Source: JANQPX01 sp965204405 (GTDB taxonomy: Bacteria > Pseudomonadota > Alphaproteobacteria > Geminicoccales > Geminicoccaceae). Taken from it: a stretch of 64,000 nucleotides of DNA. How positions within the stretch are numbered: position 1 is the first letter of the stretch; each line of letters begins with the position of its first letter. Below the pieces are notes generated by a model. That model had not been told where the DNA came from, made no database searches, and saw nothing but the letters and a program-made list of their open reading frames with translations. The stretch lies in NCBI GenBank assembly GCA_965204405.1, contig CBDBEN010000005.1, positions 496,001-560,000 on the forward strand, given 5' to 3'. Shown here in pieces: positions 35,625-43,451 of the stretch. The position numbers and the translations under genes are program-made.

Positions 35625-35851
35625 AGCAATCGAGAGGGTGCGGCAGGCACCGTCGGCGCACGCTCATCAATCGATGAACGCTGGGCAATGACTTGCGAGC
35701 GGGTACGGCCATCACCGAAGGGCCGGGTAGGGCCATAGAAGGCACGCCAAATAGCCGCTGATGCCAGTGGTATGTACCGCAACAAAAGCTTGCTTTGGCG
35801 TTCTCAGAAAATGGCTGCATGCCGATGATCTTGGCGATCGCAGTGGAAACC

Positions 35852-35874
35852 AAGTGATGTGGTCATACCACTAG
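35852..35874 (+). promoter_or_regulatory. GntR/FadR-like operator site B
   Basis: The 13-bp core GTGGT-CAT-ACCAC (35859-35871) is the same palindrome as in site A, and 21 of 23 bases match the site at 14693-14715 read in reverse. It is 228-250 bases upstream of meaB, and its end adjoins the dispersed repeat at 35871, so it could belong either to a promoter or to that element. Confidence 0.45.
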
Positions 35875-35985
35875 GGCGTTTTCTACTTGATGCGGTCACC
35901 GCCGGCCCACTTCTCCGCCCAACCAGCCCCTCGACGATATCGGCTGGTTGGCTGGGGACTGGCTCCGTTTGATCGGAACATGCTC
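35871..35985 (-). repeat. Dispersed palindromic repeat, copy 3 (reverse orientation)
   Basis: Read on the minus strand, this segment follows copy 2 (23010-23133) from end to end: TTCCGATCAAACGGAGCCAG, then a hairpin centred on CCAACCAGCC (35919-35928) paired with GGCTGGTTGG (35942-35951), then a GGTGAC...GAAAACGCCCTAG flank. The hairpin is shorter and less perfect than in copy 2, but both flanks are preserved, which defines the element boundaries better than any single copy. Confidence 0.75.
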
Positions 35986-36091
35986 CAGGTTCCTGATCGC
36001 GAAGTCCGTTCGATGATCCGCCCCCCGGCTCTGCCGTCGGAACAATCGCTCTTCATCATTTCTTCATGATTGAGCGCTAGGACGGCTTTCC

Positions 36092-36171
36092 TGGTCCATG
36101 CGATCCTGGGACTCCGCCCGCCCGCCGGGAAGAGAAGGGCGAGGCTCGGATTCCCAGGATCGCATGGACCA
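36092..36171. repeat. Long hairpin of a second type, 20-bp perfect arms
   Basis: TGGTCCATGCGATCCTGGGA (36092-36111) and its exact reverse complement (36152-36171) enclose a 40-base loop. The stem continues inward by four more pairs after one mismatch (36113-36116 with 36147-36150), and outer bases AGGAC / GTCCT add a further weak stem. There is no T-run. It lies 88 bases beyond the stop of the minus-strand flavoprotein gene and may protect or end that transcript. Confidence 0.8.
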
Positions 36172-36258
36172 AAACCCGGTCTGTCCTGGTTGTGTTAACG
36201 AAAGGTTAAGCTGCTGAGATCGAACGCATTTCTCGATTGGAACACTGGGGCACGGACC

Positions 36259-37338
36259 TTAAGCTACCCCTCTGGTTCCCAATACGCGTCGGCAATCGTC
36301 GATGAGCGAGGCGACCAACTCTTCGGCTTTTTCGGCTCTGGCAAGCTTGGCCGCTTGTCCTGCCCAAAGAGGCAGGCAATCCTGGACATCGGCTTTGGCA
36401 GAGGCTGTGCGCAAGGGTTTCGAAAGCGTGTTCATCAAGGGAAATGGCGGCAATTCGTCGTCATGGGGGGCGAGTCCGTCGAGATAGGCGTTTCTCAGAC
36501 CACGGGCCAGGCCGCCCGAGAAAGCACGGGTCAGCCGGGTATTCTCCGCCTCGGCATCGCGGATTGCGCGGCGCTGTGGATCGGTCAGGATGGCCTCGGG
36601 ACAACGGAGAAAGGCGGTGCCCATTTGCACGCCATCAGCGCCGAGCATCATCGCTGCGGCCATGCCGCGCCCGTCGGTGATGCCGCCTGCGGCAATGACC
36701 GGAAGGCCAACAGCGTCGACGATCTGCGGCACCAACGCCATGGTGCCAATGGAGCCGGCGGCGTAGGAGGCTTCGAATGTGCCTCGATGGCCACCCGCTT
36801 CCCAGCCTTGCGCGCAGATGGCATCGACGCCCCGGGAAGCCAACGACATGGCTTCGGAAACGGAGGTCGCGCAGCCGATCAGCTTGACGCCTTCCGTCTT
36901 CAGCCGTTCGACCAACGCCTGATCCGGCAGGCCGAAATGGAAACTCACGATCTCCACCTTCAACGCCAGTATGGCCTCCATCTCCTTTTCACCGAAGGGC
37001 TGAAAAGGCTCTTTGATGTCAGGAACATCGATCTGGAACCGATCGTAAAACGGTTTGACCAGCGCTCGCGCGCGCTGCTCTTTGACCTCATCGCGAACAG
37101 GCGGCTTGTGGACGAAAAAGTTCAGATGAATGGGTGCGCCGCCTGAAGTCTGGGCACGGAAGGATTCGACCTGCTGCCTTATCTCCCCGACAGAAAGCGT
37201 CGCGCAGCCCAGTCCACCGAGCCCTCCTGCCTTGGCAACACCGGCCGCAAGCTCCGGCGTCGTCACGGTCGCCATCGGCGCTTGAACAACGGGATGCGCG
37301 ATCTCGAAGAGTTCGCAAAGTCTGACATTCGACCACAT
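36259..37338 (-). CDS. Nitronate monooxygenase-like NAD(P)H-dependent flavin oxidoreductase
   Basis: A 359-residue TIM-barrel flavoprotein of the nitronate monooxygenase (2-nitropropane dioxygenase) family, which oxidises nitronates or related compounds using FMN. Seen are the N-terminal LCELFEIAHPVVQAPM, the FMN-binding CAQGWEAGGHRGTFEASYAAG, and LPVIAAGGITDGRGMAAAMMLGADGVQMGTAFL, which supply the phosphate-binding glycine loops. ATG 37338 has an AAAGGA site seven bases upstream and gives the family N-terminus; an in-frame ATG at 37371 overlaps the stop of the upstream transporter gene as ATGA, so that start is also possible. It is co-transcribed with the EamA transporter. The physiological substrate is unknown. 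Confidence 0.88.
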   Translation of the reverse strand: MWSNVRLCELFEIAHPVVQAPMATVTTPELAAGVAKAGGLGGLGCATLSVGEIRQQVESFRAQTSGGAPIHLNFFVHKPPVRDEVKEQRARALVKPFYDRFQIDVPDIKEPFQPFGEKEMEAILALKVEIVSFHFGLPDQALVERLKTEGVKLIGCATSVSEAMSLASRGVDAICAQGWEAGGHRGTFEASYAAGSIGTMALVPQIVDAVGLPVIAAGGITDGRGMAAAMMLGADGVQMGTAFLRCPEAILTDPQRRAIRDAEAENTRLTRAFSGGLARGLRNAYLDGLAPHDDELPPFPLMNTLSKPLRTASAKADVQDCLPLWAGQAAKLARAEKAEELVASLIDDCRRVLGTRGVA

Positions 37339-37367
37339 GATCTTTCCTTTCGAGCAATGAGAAGAGT

Positions 37368-38273
37368 TCATGGCAACAGGATCAGGAGAAGGATGCCTGC
37401 GCTTATGAGAGAGATTCCCAGCAGTTCCATCCGCGAGACACGCTCGTGGAAGAACAGATAGGCGGCAGCGAAGGTGAAGAGCAGTTCGACCTGTCCAAGG
37501 GCGCGCACGTAAGCGGCGTTTTGCAGGGTTATTGCGGTGAACCAGCCCGCCGAACCCAGCATGCTGCTCAGACCAACAAGGGACGACACGCGCCAGGACC
37601 GAAACACGGCCTTGATCTGGCCCGGTTCGCGAGCCTGCATATAGATCGTCATCACCGATGCCTGAAAGAAGGTGACAAGGGCCAGGGTGAAGGCAGCCCG
37701 AATAAGAAAATCACCGCCGTTCAAGGAGAGGGATGCCGCTCGAAAGGCGATCGCTGAAATGCCGAACAAGGCGCCGGCTACAAGGCCGATCAATGCCACA
37801 GGCTCCAGGCATTGGCCGATAATGCCGCGCCAGCCGACATCGAGACGTGTGATCGAGATCAGCACAACGCCGATAAGGCTGACAACGATGCCCGCCAAAG
37901 CTGCCAACCCCACGCCTTCGCCGAGGATGATGATCCCGAAGAGTGCTGCCTGTACGGTTTCGGTCTTGGAAAACGCCGTCCCGACGGCGAAGTTTCGAAA
38001 GGAAAAGAGGTAGACCAAAAGGCCCGTCGCCAGGATCTGGGCGAGCCCGCCGACAACGGCGAACAAAGCGAAGGCATGGTTAGCTCCCGGCAGCGCGTAG
38101 CCGCCCCATGTCAGCAAAGCTGCGAGATAGAGCCATGCCGGAGGAACACCGAAAACGAAACGTGTAAACGTCGCACCGGATGTACTAAGCGTACCTTTCA
38201 GATGCTTTTGCAGCGCCGAGCGTACATTCTGCATGAATGCTGCAAAAATCGTTATCGGAATCCAAATTTCCAT
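37368..38273 (-). CDS. EamA/DMT superfamily transporter, copy 2
   Basis: A 301-residue ten-helix transporter that is a close paralogue of the gene at 5276-6187. Shared blocks include MQNVRSALQKHLKG, LVYLFSFRNFAVGT, EPGQIKAVFRSWRVSSLVGL and AYVRALGQVELLFTF. ATG 38273 starts the protein at MEIWIPITI, matching copy 1 (LELWIPISI). A longer frame upstream has no family similarity. It is the first gene of a unit with the flavoprotein gene and is divergent from a LysR regulator across 105 bases, a layout that suggests LysR control. Substrate unknown. Confidence 0.88.
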   Translation of the reverse strand: MEIWIPITIFAAFMQNVRSALQKHLKGTLSTSGATFTRFVFGVPPAWLYLAALLTWGGYALPGANHAFALFAVVGGLAQILATGLLVYLFSFRNFAVGTAFSKTETVQAALFGIIILGEGVGLAALAGIVVSLIGVVLISITRLDVGWRGIIGQCLEPVALIGLVAGALFGISAIAFRAASLSLNGGDFLIRAAFTLALVTFFQASVMTIYMQAREPGQIKAVFRSWRVSSLVGLSSMLGSAGWFTAITLQNAAYVRALGQVELLFTFAAAYLFFHERVSRMELLGISLISAGILLLILLP

Positions 38274-38356
38274 CGAGAGCTTTCGTTTCCGGACCGCCAA
38301 GCACCGGACTCTAGGCATCACAGACCCTCGTTTGCCAATAAGATTGCGTTGTTTGA

Positions 38357-38373
38357 TATAAGCTGATCTTATA
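38357..38373. promoter_or_regulatory. LysR-type box and overlapping divergent -10 candidates
   Basis: TATAAG-CTGAT-CTTATA is a perfect 6-5-6 inverted repeat. It fits the T-N11-A pattern of LysR sites, lies five bases before the LysR start codon, and its two halves each read as a plausible -10 element on opposite strands. A possible -35 TTGCCA is at 38332. This is the natural place for LysR autoregulation and for control of the transporter-flavoprotein unit. Confidence 0.6.
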
Positions 38374-38378
38374 GGGTC

Positions 38379-39281
38379 ATGACCCTGCCGCCTCTCAATG
38401 GACTGCTGGCGCTCGAAGCGATCATTCGGCGTGGAAGTGTCAGCCGCGCGGCCGACGAGCTGTGTGTCAGCCAGCCCGCGATCAGCCAGCGTCTGCGCGT
38501 ACTCGAAGCGTTCTTCGGCAGGCGTCTGATCGAGCGTACGCCGAGCGGCTTTCGCGTAGAGCCGGATGTGGAGGTGTATGCGGCCCGCTTGCAGCGCGCT
38601 CTTCACGACATCCGCAATGCCTCTGAGATGTTCCGCGCGCAAAGCCGGCGTCTTGAGAAAAGGCTCACGATTGCGCTCTTGTCGACCTTTGCACAGCGCT
38701 GGCTGATTCCTCGGCTGATCGGCTTTCAGCAAAAGCATCCCGAGATCGATGTGCAACTGATGACGACCTCGAATCCGGCGAACCTGATCCGTGAGGACGC
38801 CGATCTTGCGATCCGCAGCGGATCCGGCATTTGGGACGGTTGCGAAAGCCGGTTCCTGGTGGCGAACCGGATCTTTCCGGTAGCAAGCCCCTCGTTCCTC
38901 GAGGCGCATCCACTAAACAGCCCGAGTGATCTCAGAACCGCGGTTCTCATCCAGGTCGACGCTCCGCCCCGTGCCAATGACTGGCGGCGCTGGCTGGAAG
39001 CTGAAGGCATGGATGCGATCGAGCCCTTGCGATGGCAAAGCTATGCCAACTCGACCCATGCCCTGGAAGCTGCAACGGCTGGTCTCGGCGTCGCCATGGC
39101 CCACACCCCGTTCGTCGCCGACAGCATCGCGTCCGGGCGCCTTGTCAGGCCATTTGACGGAGACTGTCAGGACACTGAAGGCGACTACTATCTCGTCTGC
39201 CGGACCCGGCAAGAGGTCCCAACACGCATCCGATTATTCATTGATTGGATATGCGATGACACCGTAAATGGACGTCAGTAA
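38379..39281 (+). CDS. LysR family transcriptional regulator (GcvA-like)
   Basis: A 300-residue regulator with the LysR winged helix at the N-terminus (PLNGLLALEAIIRRGSVSRAADELCVSQPAISQRLRVLEAFFGRRLIERTPSG) and a periplasmic-binding-protein-like effector domain (PRLIGFQQKHPEIDVQLMTTSNPANLIREDADLAIRSG). The second-domain motif DADLAIRSG is typical of the GcvA/AmpR-like branch. It is divergent from the transporter-flavoprotein pair, which it probably controls. The ATG sits inside a 12-bp palindrome GGGTCATGACCC (38374-38385) and has almost no room for a normal leader, so a leaderless or very short-leader mRNA is likely. Effector unknown. Confidence 0.92.
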   Translation: MTLPPLNGLLALEAIIRRGSVSRAADELCVSQPAISQRLRVLEAFFGRRLIERTPSGFRVEPDVEVYAARLQRALHDIRNASEMFRAQSRRLEKRLTIALLSTFAQRWLIPRLIGFQQKHPEIDVQLMTTSNPANLIREDADLAIRSGSGIWDGCESRFLVANRIFPVASPSFLEAHPLNSPSDLRTAVLIQVDAPPRANDWRRWLEAEGMDAIEPLRWQSYANSTHALEAATAGLGVAMAHTPFVADSIASGRLVRPFDGDCQDTEGDYYLVCRTRQEVPTRIRLFIDWICDDTVNGRQ

Positions 39282-39601
39282 GCAGCGGTCGGATTGCGTC
39301 GTTTCCACCACGTGTCATGATTGTTTTGGGGGCAAAGCGAGCATTCGATCGACCTTCAACGAAGGTCCGCCTATTGTCATTGTAAGAAAGCAAGCTGTCG
39401 GTGAATTGGAAAAAATTCCTATATCGTTTAAGATGCTTCCTCCAATGACCAATGGAGAGGCAAATCATCGCGCTATTGCAAACCATCCCAGAAACCAAAC
39501 GAACCCGAGAGGCGCAGAAAAGCTGTTTTTTTTTAGATCGGCTCAGAGCTTGTTCGGCGAAAAAAGGGTGTTCTTGCCGGACTCCATCCTTCCTATCGGT
39601 G
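39282..39601. other. Non-coding gap between convergent LysR and oppF genes
   Basis: A 320-base stretch, more AT-rich than the genes on either side, with a run of nine T near 39523-39531. I see no credible gene and no well-formed terminator hairpin, although both flanking genes end here. Confidence 0.45.
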
Positions 39602-40597
39602 CTACCCGACGTCTCGCCAATGGTGGCAGGCAACCTGATGCCCGTCGTCGAGAAGGTCGAGGCTAGGCGGTTCGGCCGAGCATCGTGATGAGGCGTGGGC
39701 GCAGCGGGTTCGAAAGACGCAGCCGGACGGCGGGCTGAGCGGCGAGGGGAGGTCGCCTTTGAGGACGATGCGCTGCTTGCCCCGCTCGCCTCTCGGATCA
39801 GGCACCGGCACCGCGGAAATCAGCGCCTGGGTATAGGGATGCTTCGGCACCTCATACAGCCTGTTGCCGCCGGCAATCTCCATGATCTGGCCGAGATAGA
39901 GGACCAGGATGCGATGGCTGATATGGCGGACCACGGAGAGATCGTGGCTGATGAACAGCAAGGCCAGGCCGAAATCCCGCTGCAGCTGCATCAGGAGATT
40001 GATGATCTGCCCTTGGATCGAGACGTCGAGGGCGGAAACCGGCTCGTCGCAGACGATGAGCTTCGGCTTCAGGATCATGGCGCGGGCGATGCCGATGCGC
40101 TGGCACTGGCCGCCGGAGAACTCGTGGGGATAGCGGTTGATCATCTCCGGCAAGAGCCCCGTCTTGGCCATCATTTCCCGCACCCGCTCGGTGACGTCGG
40201 TACGGGCCTGGCCCGTCTCGAACGTCACGAGCGGTTCGGCGATGATGTCGCCGATGGTCATGCGCGGGTTGAGCGAAGCGAGCGGGTCCTGGAACACGAT
40301 CTGCATGTCCCGGCGGCATTGGCGCAGGCTTTCCTTCTCGAGCTTGAGGAAATCTTTGCCGAGCCAGGTTATCCTGCCGTCCGTGGGTTCGATCAGGCGA
40401 AGAATGGCGCGGCCGAGGGTGGACTTGCCGCAGCCGCTCTCGCCGACGATGCCGAGAGTTTCACCGGGCTCCAGAGTGAAGCTGACGCCATCCACCGCCT
40501 TCAGCAGCACGTGGCGTCGACCGGTCAGCAGTCCGCCAGTGTTGATGGAAAAATGCACAGCGAGATTGTCGACTTGGAGAAGTGGCGTTTCAGTCAA
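39602..40597 (-). CDS. Oligopeptide/dipeptide ABC transporter ATP-binding protein F
   Basis: A 331-residue ABC ATPase of the OppF/DppF type. It shows Walker A GESGCGKSTLGRAI, the signature HEFSGGQCQRIGIARA, Walker B LIVCDEPVSALD and the C-terminal oligopeptide-type extension with FRTRCAHASSRC. It is the last gene of the importer operon. TTG 40597 is proposed as start: it overlaps the stop of the D gene as TTGA and has GGAG eight bases upstream; ATG 40618 is an alternative without a ribosome site. The gene order A-B-C-D-F is complete. Confidence 0.92.
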   Translation of the reverse strand: MTETPLLQVDNLAVHFSINTGGLLTGRRHVLLKAVDGVSFTLEPGETLGIVGESGCGKSTLGRAILRLIEPTDGRITWLGKDFLKLEKESLRQCRRDMQIVFQDPLASLNPRMTIGDIIAEPLVTFETGQARTDVTERVREMMAKTGLLPEMINRYPHEFSGGQCQRIGIARAMILKPKLIVCDEPVSALDVSIQGQIINLLMQLQRDFGLALLFISHDLSVVRHISHRILVLYLGQIMEIAGGNRLYEVPKHPYTQALISAVPVPDPRGERGKQRIVLKGDLPSPLSPPSGCVFRTRCAHASSRCSAEPPSLDLLDDGHQVACHHWRDVG

Positions 40598-41562
40598 ACC
40601 GTGATCTCCAGATGACATGCCACGGTCCGGTCGGGCGTGATCTGCCGACGAGCCGGTACGTTGCCGGCGCAGCGCTCGAAGCGCTGGGGGCAGCGGTCTC
40701 CGAAGGCACAGCCGGCGGGCAGTGCTTGGAGATTGGGCGGCTGGCCGGGAATCGCGGCAAGCTCCTCCGTCCTTGGCCGATCGAGGCGCGGGGAAGAATG
40801 GAGCAGGCCTTTGGTGTAGGGATGCGCCGGGCTCTCGAAAATCGGGACAACCGGGCCCTCTTCGACGATTCGCCCGCCATACATCACCATGACCCGATCC
40901 GCGAGGCCTGCGACCACGCCGAGGTCATGGGTGATCAGAAGGATCGCCATGTCCCGCTCCTTCCTAAGCCGCAGCAGGAGATCGAGAATCTGCGCCTGCA
41001 CGGTGACGTCCAGCGCTGTGGTCGGCTCATCCGCGATCAGGAGCTTGGGCTCGCAGAGAAGCGCGATCGCGATCATCACCCGCTGGCGCATGCCGCCGGA
41101 AAACTCATGGGGATAGAGGTCGATCCGGCTGCCGGCATCGGGGATGCCGACCTGATCCAGCAACTCGAGGCTTCGTCGGCGTGCGTCCGAAACGGCCATG
41201 CCCCGATGCTCGATCAGGACTTCGGTCATCTGGCGCGAAATCTTGAGGTAGGGATTGAGCGCGGTCATCGGATCCTGAAAGATCATCGAGATATCGACGC
41301 CGCGGATCCGATTAAGATCCTGCGATGACATCATCAACAGGTTCTGGCCGTCGAAACGGATCCCGCCCTCGGCCCGGCCGTTCTTGGCGAGAAGCCCCAT
41401 CATGGCGAGCACCGCCTGGGATTTTCCCGAACCGCTTTCGCCGACCAGTCCGACGGTCTCGCCGGCTTGGATCCGAAAGCCGATGCGGTTCGCAGCGATG
41501 ACCTCGCCTTCCGGCGTATCGAAACGGATCAGAAGATCCTCGACATCGAGAAGCACGCCCAT
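40594..41562 (-). CDS. Oligopeptide/dipeptide ABC transporter ATP-binding protein D
   Basis: A 322-residue ABC ATPase of the OppD/DppD type that powers the importer together with the F subunit. Walker A is GESGSGKSQAVLAM, the signature is HEFSGGMRQRVMIAIA, Walker B is LLIADEPTTALDV, and the D/F-type C-terminal region contains GCAFGDRCPQRFERC, a cysteine pattern that binds an iron-sulfur cluster or zinc in this group. It lies three bases after the C permease gene. Confidence 0.93.
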   Translation of the reverse strand: MGVLLDVEDLLIRFDTPEGEVIAANRIGFRIQAGETVGLVGESGSGKSQAVLAMMGLLAKNGRAEGGIRFDGQNLLMMSSQDLNRIRGVDISMIFQDPMTALNPYLKISRQMTEVLIEHRGMAVSDARRRSLELLDQVGIPDAGSRIDLYPHEFSGGMRQRVMIAIALLCEPKLLIADEPTTALDVTVQAQILDLLLRLRKERDMAILLITHDLGVVAGLADRVMVMYGGRIVEEGPVVPIFESPAHPYTKGLLHSSPRLDRPRTEELAAIPGQPPNLQALPAGCAFGDRCPQRFERCAGNVPARRQITPDRTVACHLEITV

Positions 41563-41565
41563 CGG

Positions 41566-42462
41566 TCAGCGATCCTTGGGGTCGAGCGCATCGCGCAGAC
41601 CGTCACCGATGAAGTTGAAGCAGAACAGCGTGACCGCGAGAAAAATCGCCGGGAAGATCAGCATCCAGGGCGCTGCTTCCATGGTCTGCGCCCCTTCCGA
41701 GATGAGAACCCCCCAGCTTGTCAGCGGCTCCTGAGCACCGAGCCCCAGGAACGACAAGAAGCTTTCGGCAAGAATGACCTGGGGGATGACCAAGGTTGCA
41801 TGAACGATCACGGGCCCCAGGAGATTCGGGATGATGTGCCGGCCGATAATCCTGGTATTGGAGACACCGCCGGCATGGGCGGCTTCGATGAATTCCCGGT
41901 GCCTGATCGAAAGTGCCTGCCCCCTGACGATCCGCGCCATGTCGAGCCAGCTGATCGCACCAAGGGCGATGAAGATCAGGAAAATATTGCGGCCGAAGAT
42001 TACCATCAGGAGGATGACGAAAAACATGAACGGCAGCGAATAGAGAATGTCGACGAAGCGCATCATCAGATTGTCGATTCGGCCCCCGAAAAATCCGGCC
42101 GTGGCTCCGTAGGCGACACCTATGATCAGGCTGACCCCCGTCGCGAGCAGGCCAACCATCAGCGAGACGCGGCCGCCATGGAGCGTGCGCACGAAAAGGT
42201 CGCGGCCATTGCCGTCGGTGCCGAACCAATGGGCATTCGCGAAGTCCGGCGGGGCCTGAATGCGGTCCCAGTAGATTTCATCCAGGGGGTGGGGGCTGAG
42301 CCAAGGCGCCATAAGGGCCATGAGTGCGACAGTCGTCAGGACCACCATGGAAATGACGGCAGCCTTGTTTCGAAACAGCCGGCGTCTGGCATCCATCCAA
42401 AGGGATCGGCCCTCGATGGCCGGCCTTTCGAAGGGTTTGGAAGGGCTGAGGGTTGCGCTCAT
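41566..42462 (-). CDS. Oligopeptide/dipeptide ABC transporter permease C
   Basis: A 298-residue permease of the OppC/DppC type with an N-terminal cytoplasmic stretch, about six membrane helices and the cytoplasmic EAA loop around EFIEAAHAGGVSNTRIIGRHIIPN that docks the ATPases. The signature GTDGNGRDLFVRTLHGGRVSLMVG marks the OppC branch. The start overlaps the stop of the B gene as ATGA, so synthesis of both permease halves is coupled. Confidence 0.93.
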   Translation of the reverse strand: MSATLSPSKPFERPAIEGRSLWMDARRRLFRNKAAVISMVVLTTVALMALMAPWLSPHPLDEIYWDRIQAPPDFANAHWFGTDGNGRDLFVRTLHGGRVSLMVGLLATGVSLIIGVAYGATAGFFGGRIDNLMMRFVDILYSLPFMFFVILLMVIFGRNIFLIFIALGAISWLDMARIVRGQALSIRHREFIEAAHAGGVSNTRIIGRHIIPNLLGPVIVHATLVIPQVILAESFLSFLGLGAQEPLTSWGVLISEGAQTMEAAPWMLIFPAIFLAVTLFCFNFIGDGLRDALDPKDR

Positions 42463-43382
42463 CGCTGTTTGATCTTCGGATCGAGGAAGCCATAGATGAC
42501 ATCGACGATCAGATTCAAGATGATCACGGTCAGTGCCAGCACGATGACGGCCCCCATCACCAGCGTATAGTCACGGTTCAAAGCGCCCTGCACCAGATAG
42601 CGGCCAATGCCGGGAATGGCGAAGATGGTCTCGATCACCACCGAGCCGGTAATCAGGTTGGCGGTGGCAGGGCCAAGATAGGAGACGACCGGGAGGAGCG
42701 CGCCTCGAAGAGCATGCCGGCTCACGACGATGTGCTCGGATAGGCCTTTGGCGCGCGCGGTGCGGATGAAGTTCGCACCGAGCACTTCGATCATGCTGCC
42801 GCGGGTCAGACGGGCGATGAAGGCGATCTGCGGCAGAGCGAGGGCAATCACCGGCAGCAGCAGATGACGAAAACCGCCGTCTCCCCAGCCCGCGACCGGC
42901 AGCCAACCGAGAAAGACGCCGAAGATCAAGGTCAGAAACGGCGCCATCACGAAGTTCGGAATGGTGATCCCGGTCATCGCGGTTGCCATGACGGCGTAAT
43001 CGATGCCCGAGTTCTGACGAAGGGCCGCGATCGTGCCGAGAGCGATGCCGACGCTGACGGCGAGCAAAATGGCCAGCCCGCCGACTTTAAGACTTGCCGG
43101 AAAGCCAGTGATCAATAGCTCGGTAACCGTGAAGTCCCGATATTTGAATGACGGGCCGAAATCGCCCTGCAGCACGCCGCCGAGATAGCGGAGATATTGC
43201 ACAAACAGCGGCTGATCCAGATTATAGGCGGCCTGGAGGTTCTTTTCGATCGCGGGAGGCAGGGCGCGCTCCTGATCGAACGGCCCGCCGGGTGCAATCC
43301 GCATCAGGAAAAATGCGATAGTAATGATGACCAGAAGCGTAGGGATGCTGATCAGGAGCCGCCTGGCAAGAAAACCGGCCAT
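42459..43382 (-). CDS. Oligopeptide/dipeptide ABC transporter permease B
   Basis: A 307-residue permease of the OppB/DppB type. It begins MAGFLARRLLISIPTLLVIITIAF, the usual first helix, and has the loop RIAPGGPFDQERALP and the EAA motif NFIRTARAKGLSEHIVVSRHALRGALLPVV. ATG 43382 is used because it gives the family start; a TTG at 43400 is possible. It follows the peptide-binding gene by 69 bases. Confidence 0.92.
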   Translation of the reverse strand: MAGFLARRLLISIPTLLVIITIAFFLMRIAPGGPFDQERALPPAIEKNLQAAYNLDQPLFVQYLRYLGGVLQGDFGPSFKYRDFTVTELLITGFPASLKVGGLAILLAVSVGIALGTIAALRQNSGIDYAVMATAMTGITIPNFVMAPFLTLIFGVFLGWLPVAGWGDGGFRHLLLPVIALALPQIAFIARLTRGSMIEVLGANFIRTARAKGLSEHIVVSRHALRGALLPVVSYLGPATANLITGSVVIETIFAIPGIGRYLVQGALNRDYTLVMGAVIVLALTVIILNLIVDVIYGFLDPKIKQR

Positions 43383-43451
43383 GGGAATGTGAACACGCAA
43401 AGACCCGGGCCGGACAGCCTAGGAAAGGCCCTCCAGCCCGGACATTGCCTG

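Larger units (their letters stand above)
35625..36258. other. Non-coding region rich in inverted repeats
   Basis: The 634 bases between meaB and the flavoprotein gene contain no convincing gene. They hold operator-like site B, a copy of the dispersed palindromic repeat and a second long hairpin, all listed separately. A 9-bp inverted pair AGTGGTATG (35766-35774) / CATACCACT (35864-35872) brackets about 100 bases. Mixed composition and these repeats suggest a region where short mobile elements have inserted. Confidence 0.6.

Noticed and set aside
35625..36258. A degraded insertion sequence in the repeat-rich gap
   Set aside because: There is no transposase fragment in any frame and no matching long terminal repeats; only short hairpin elements are seen.
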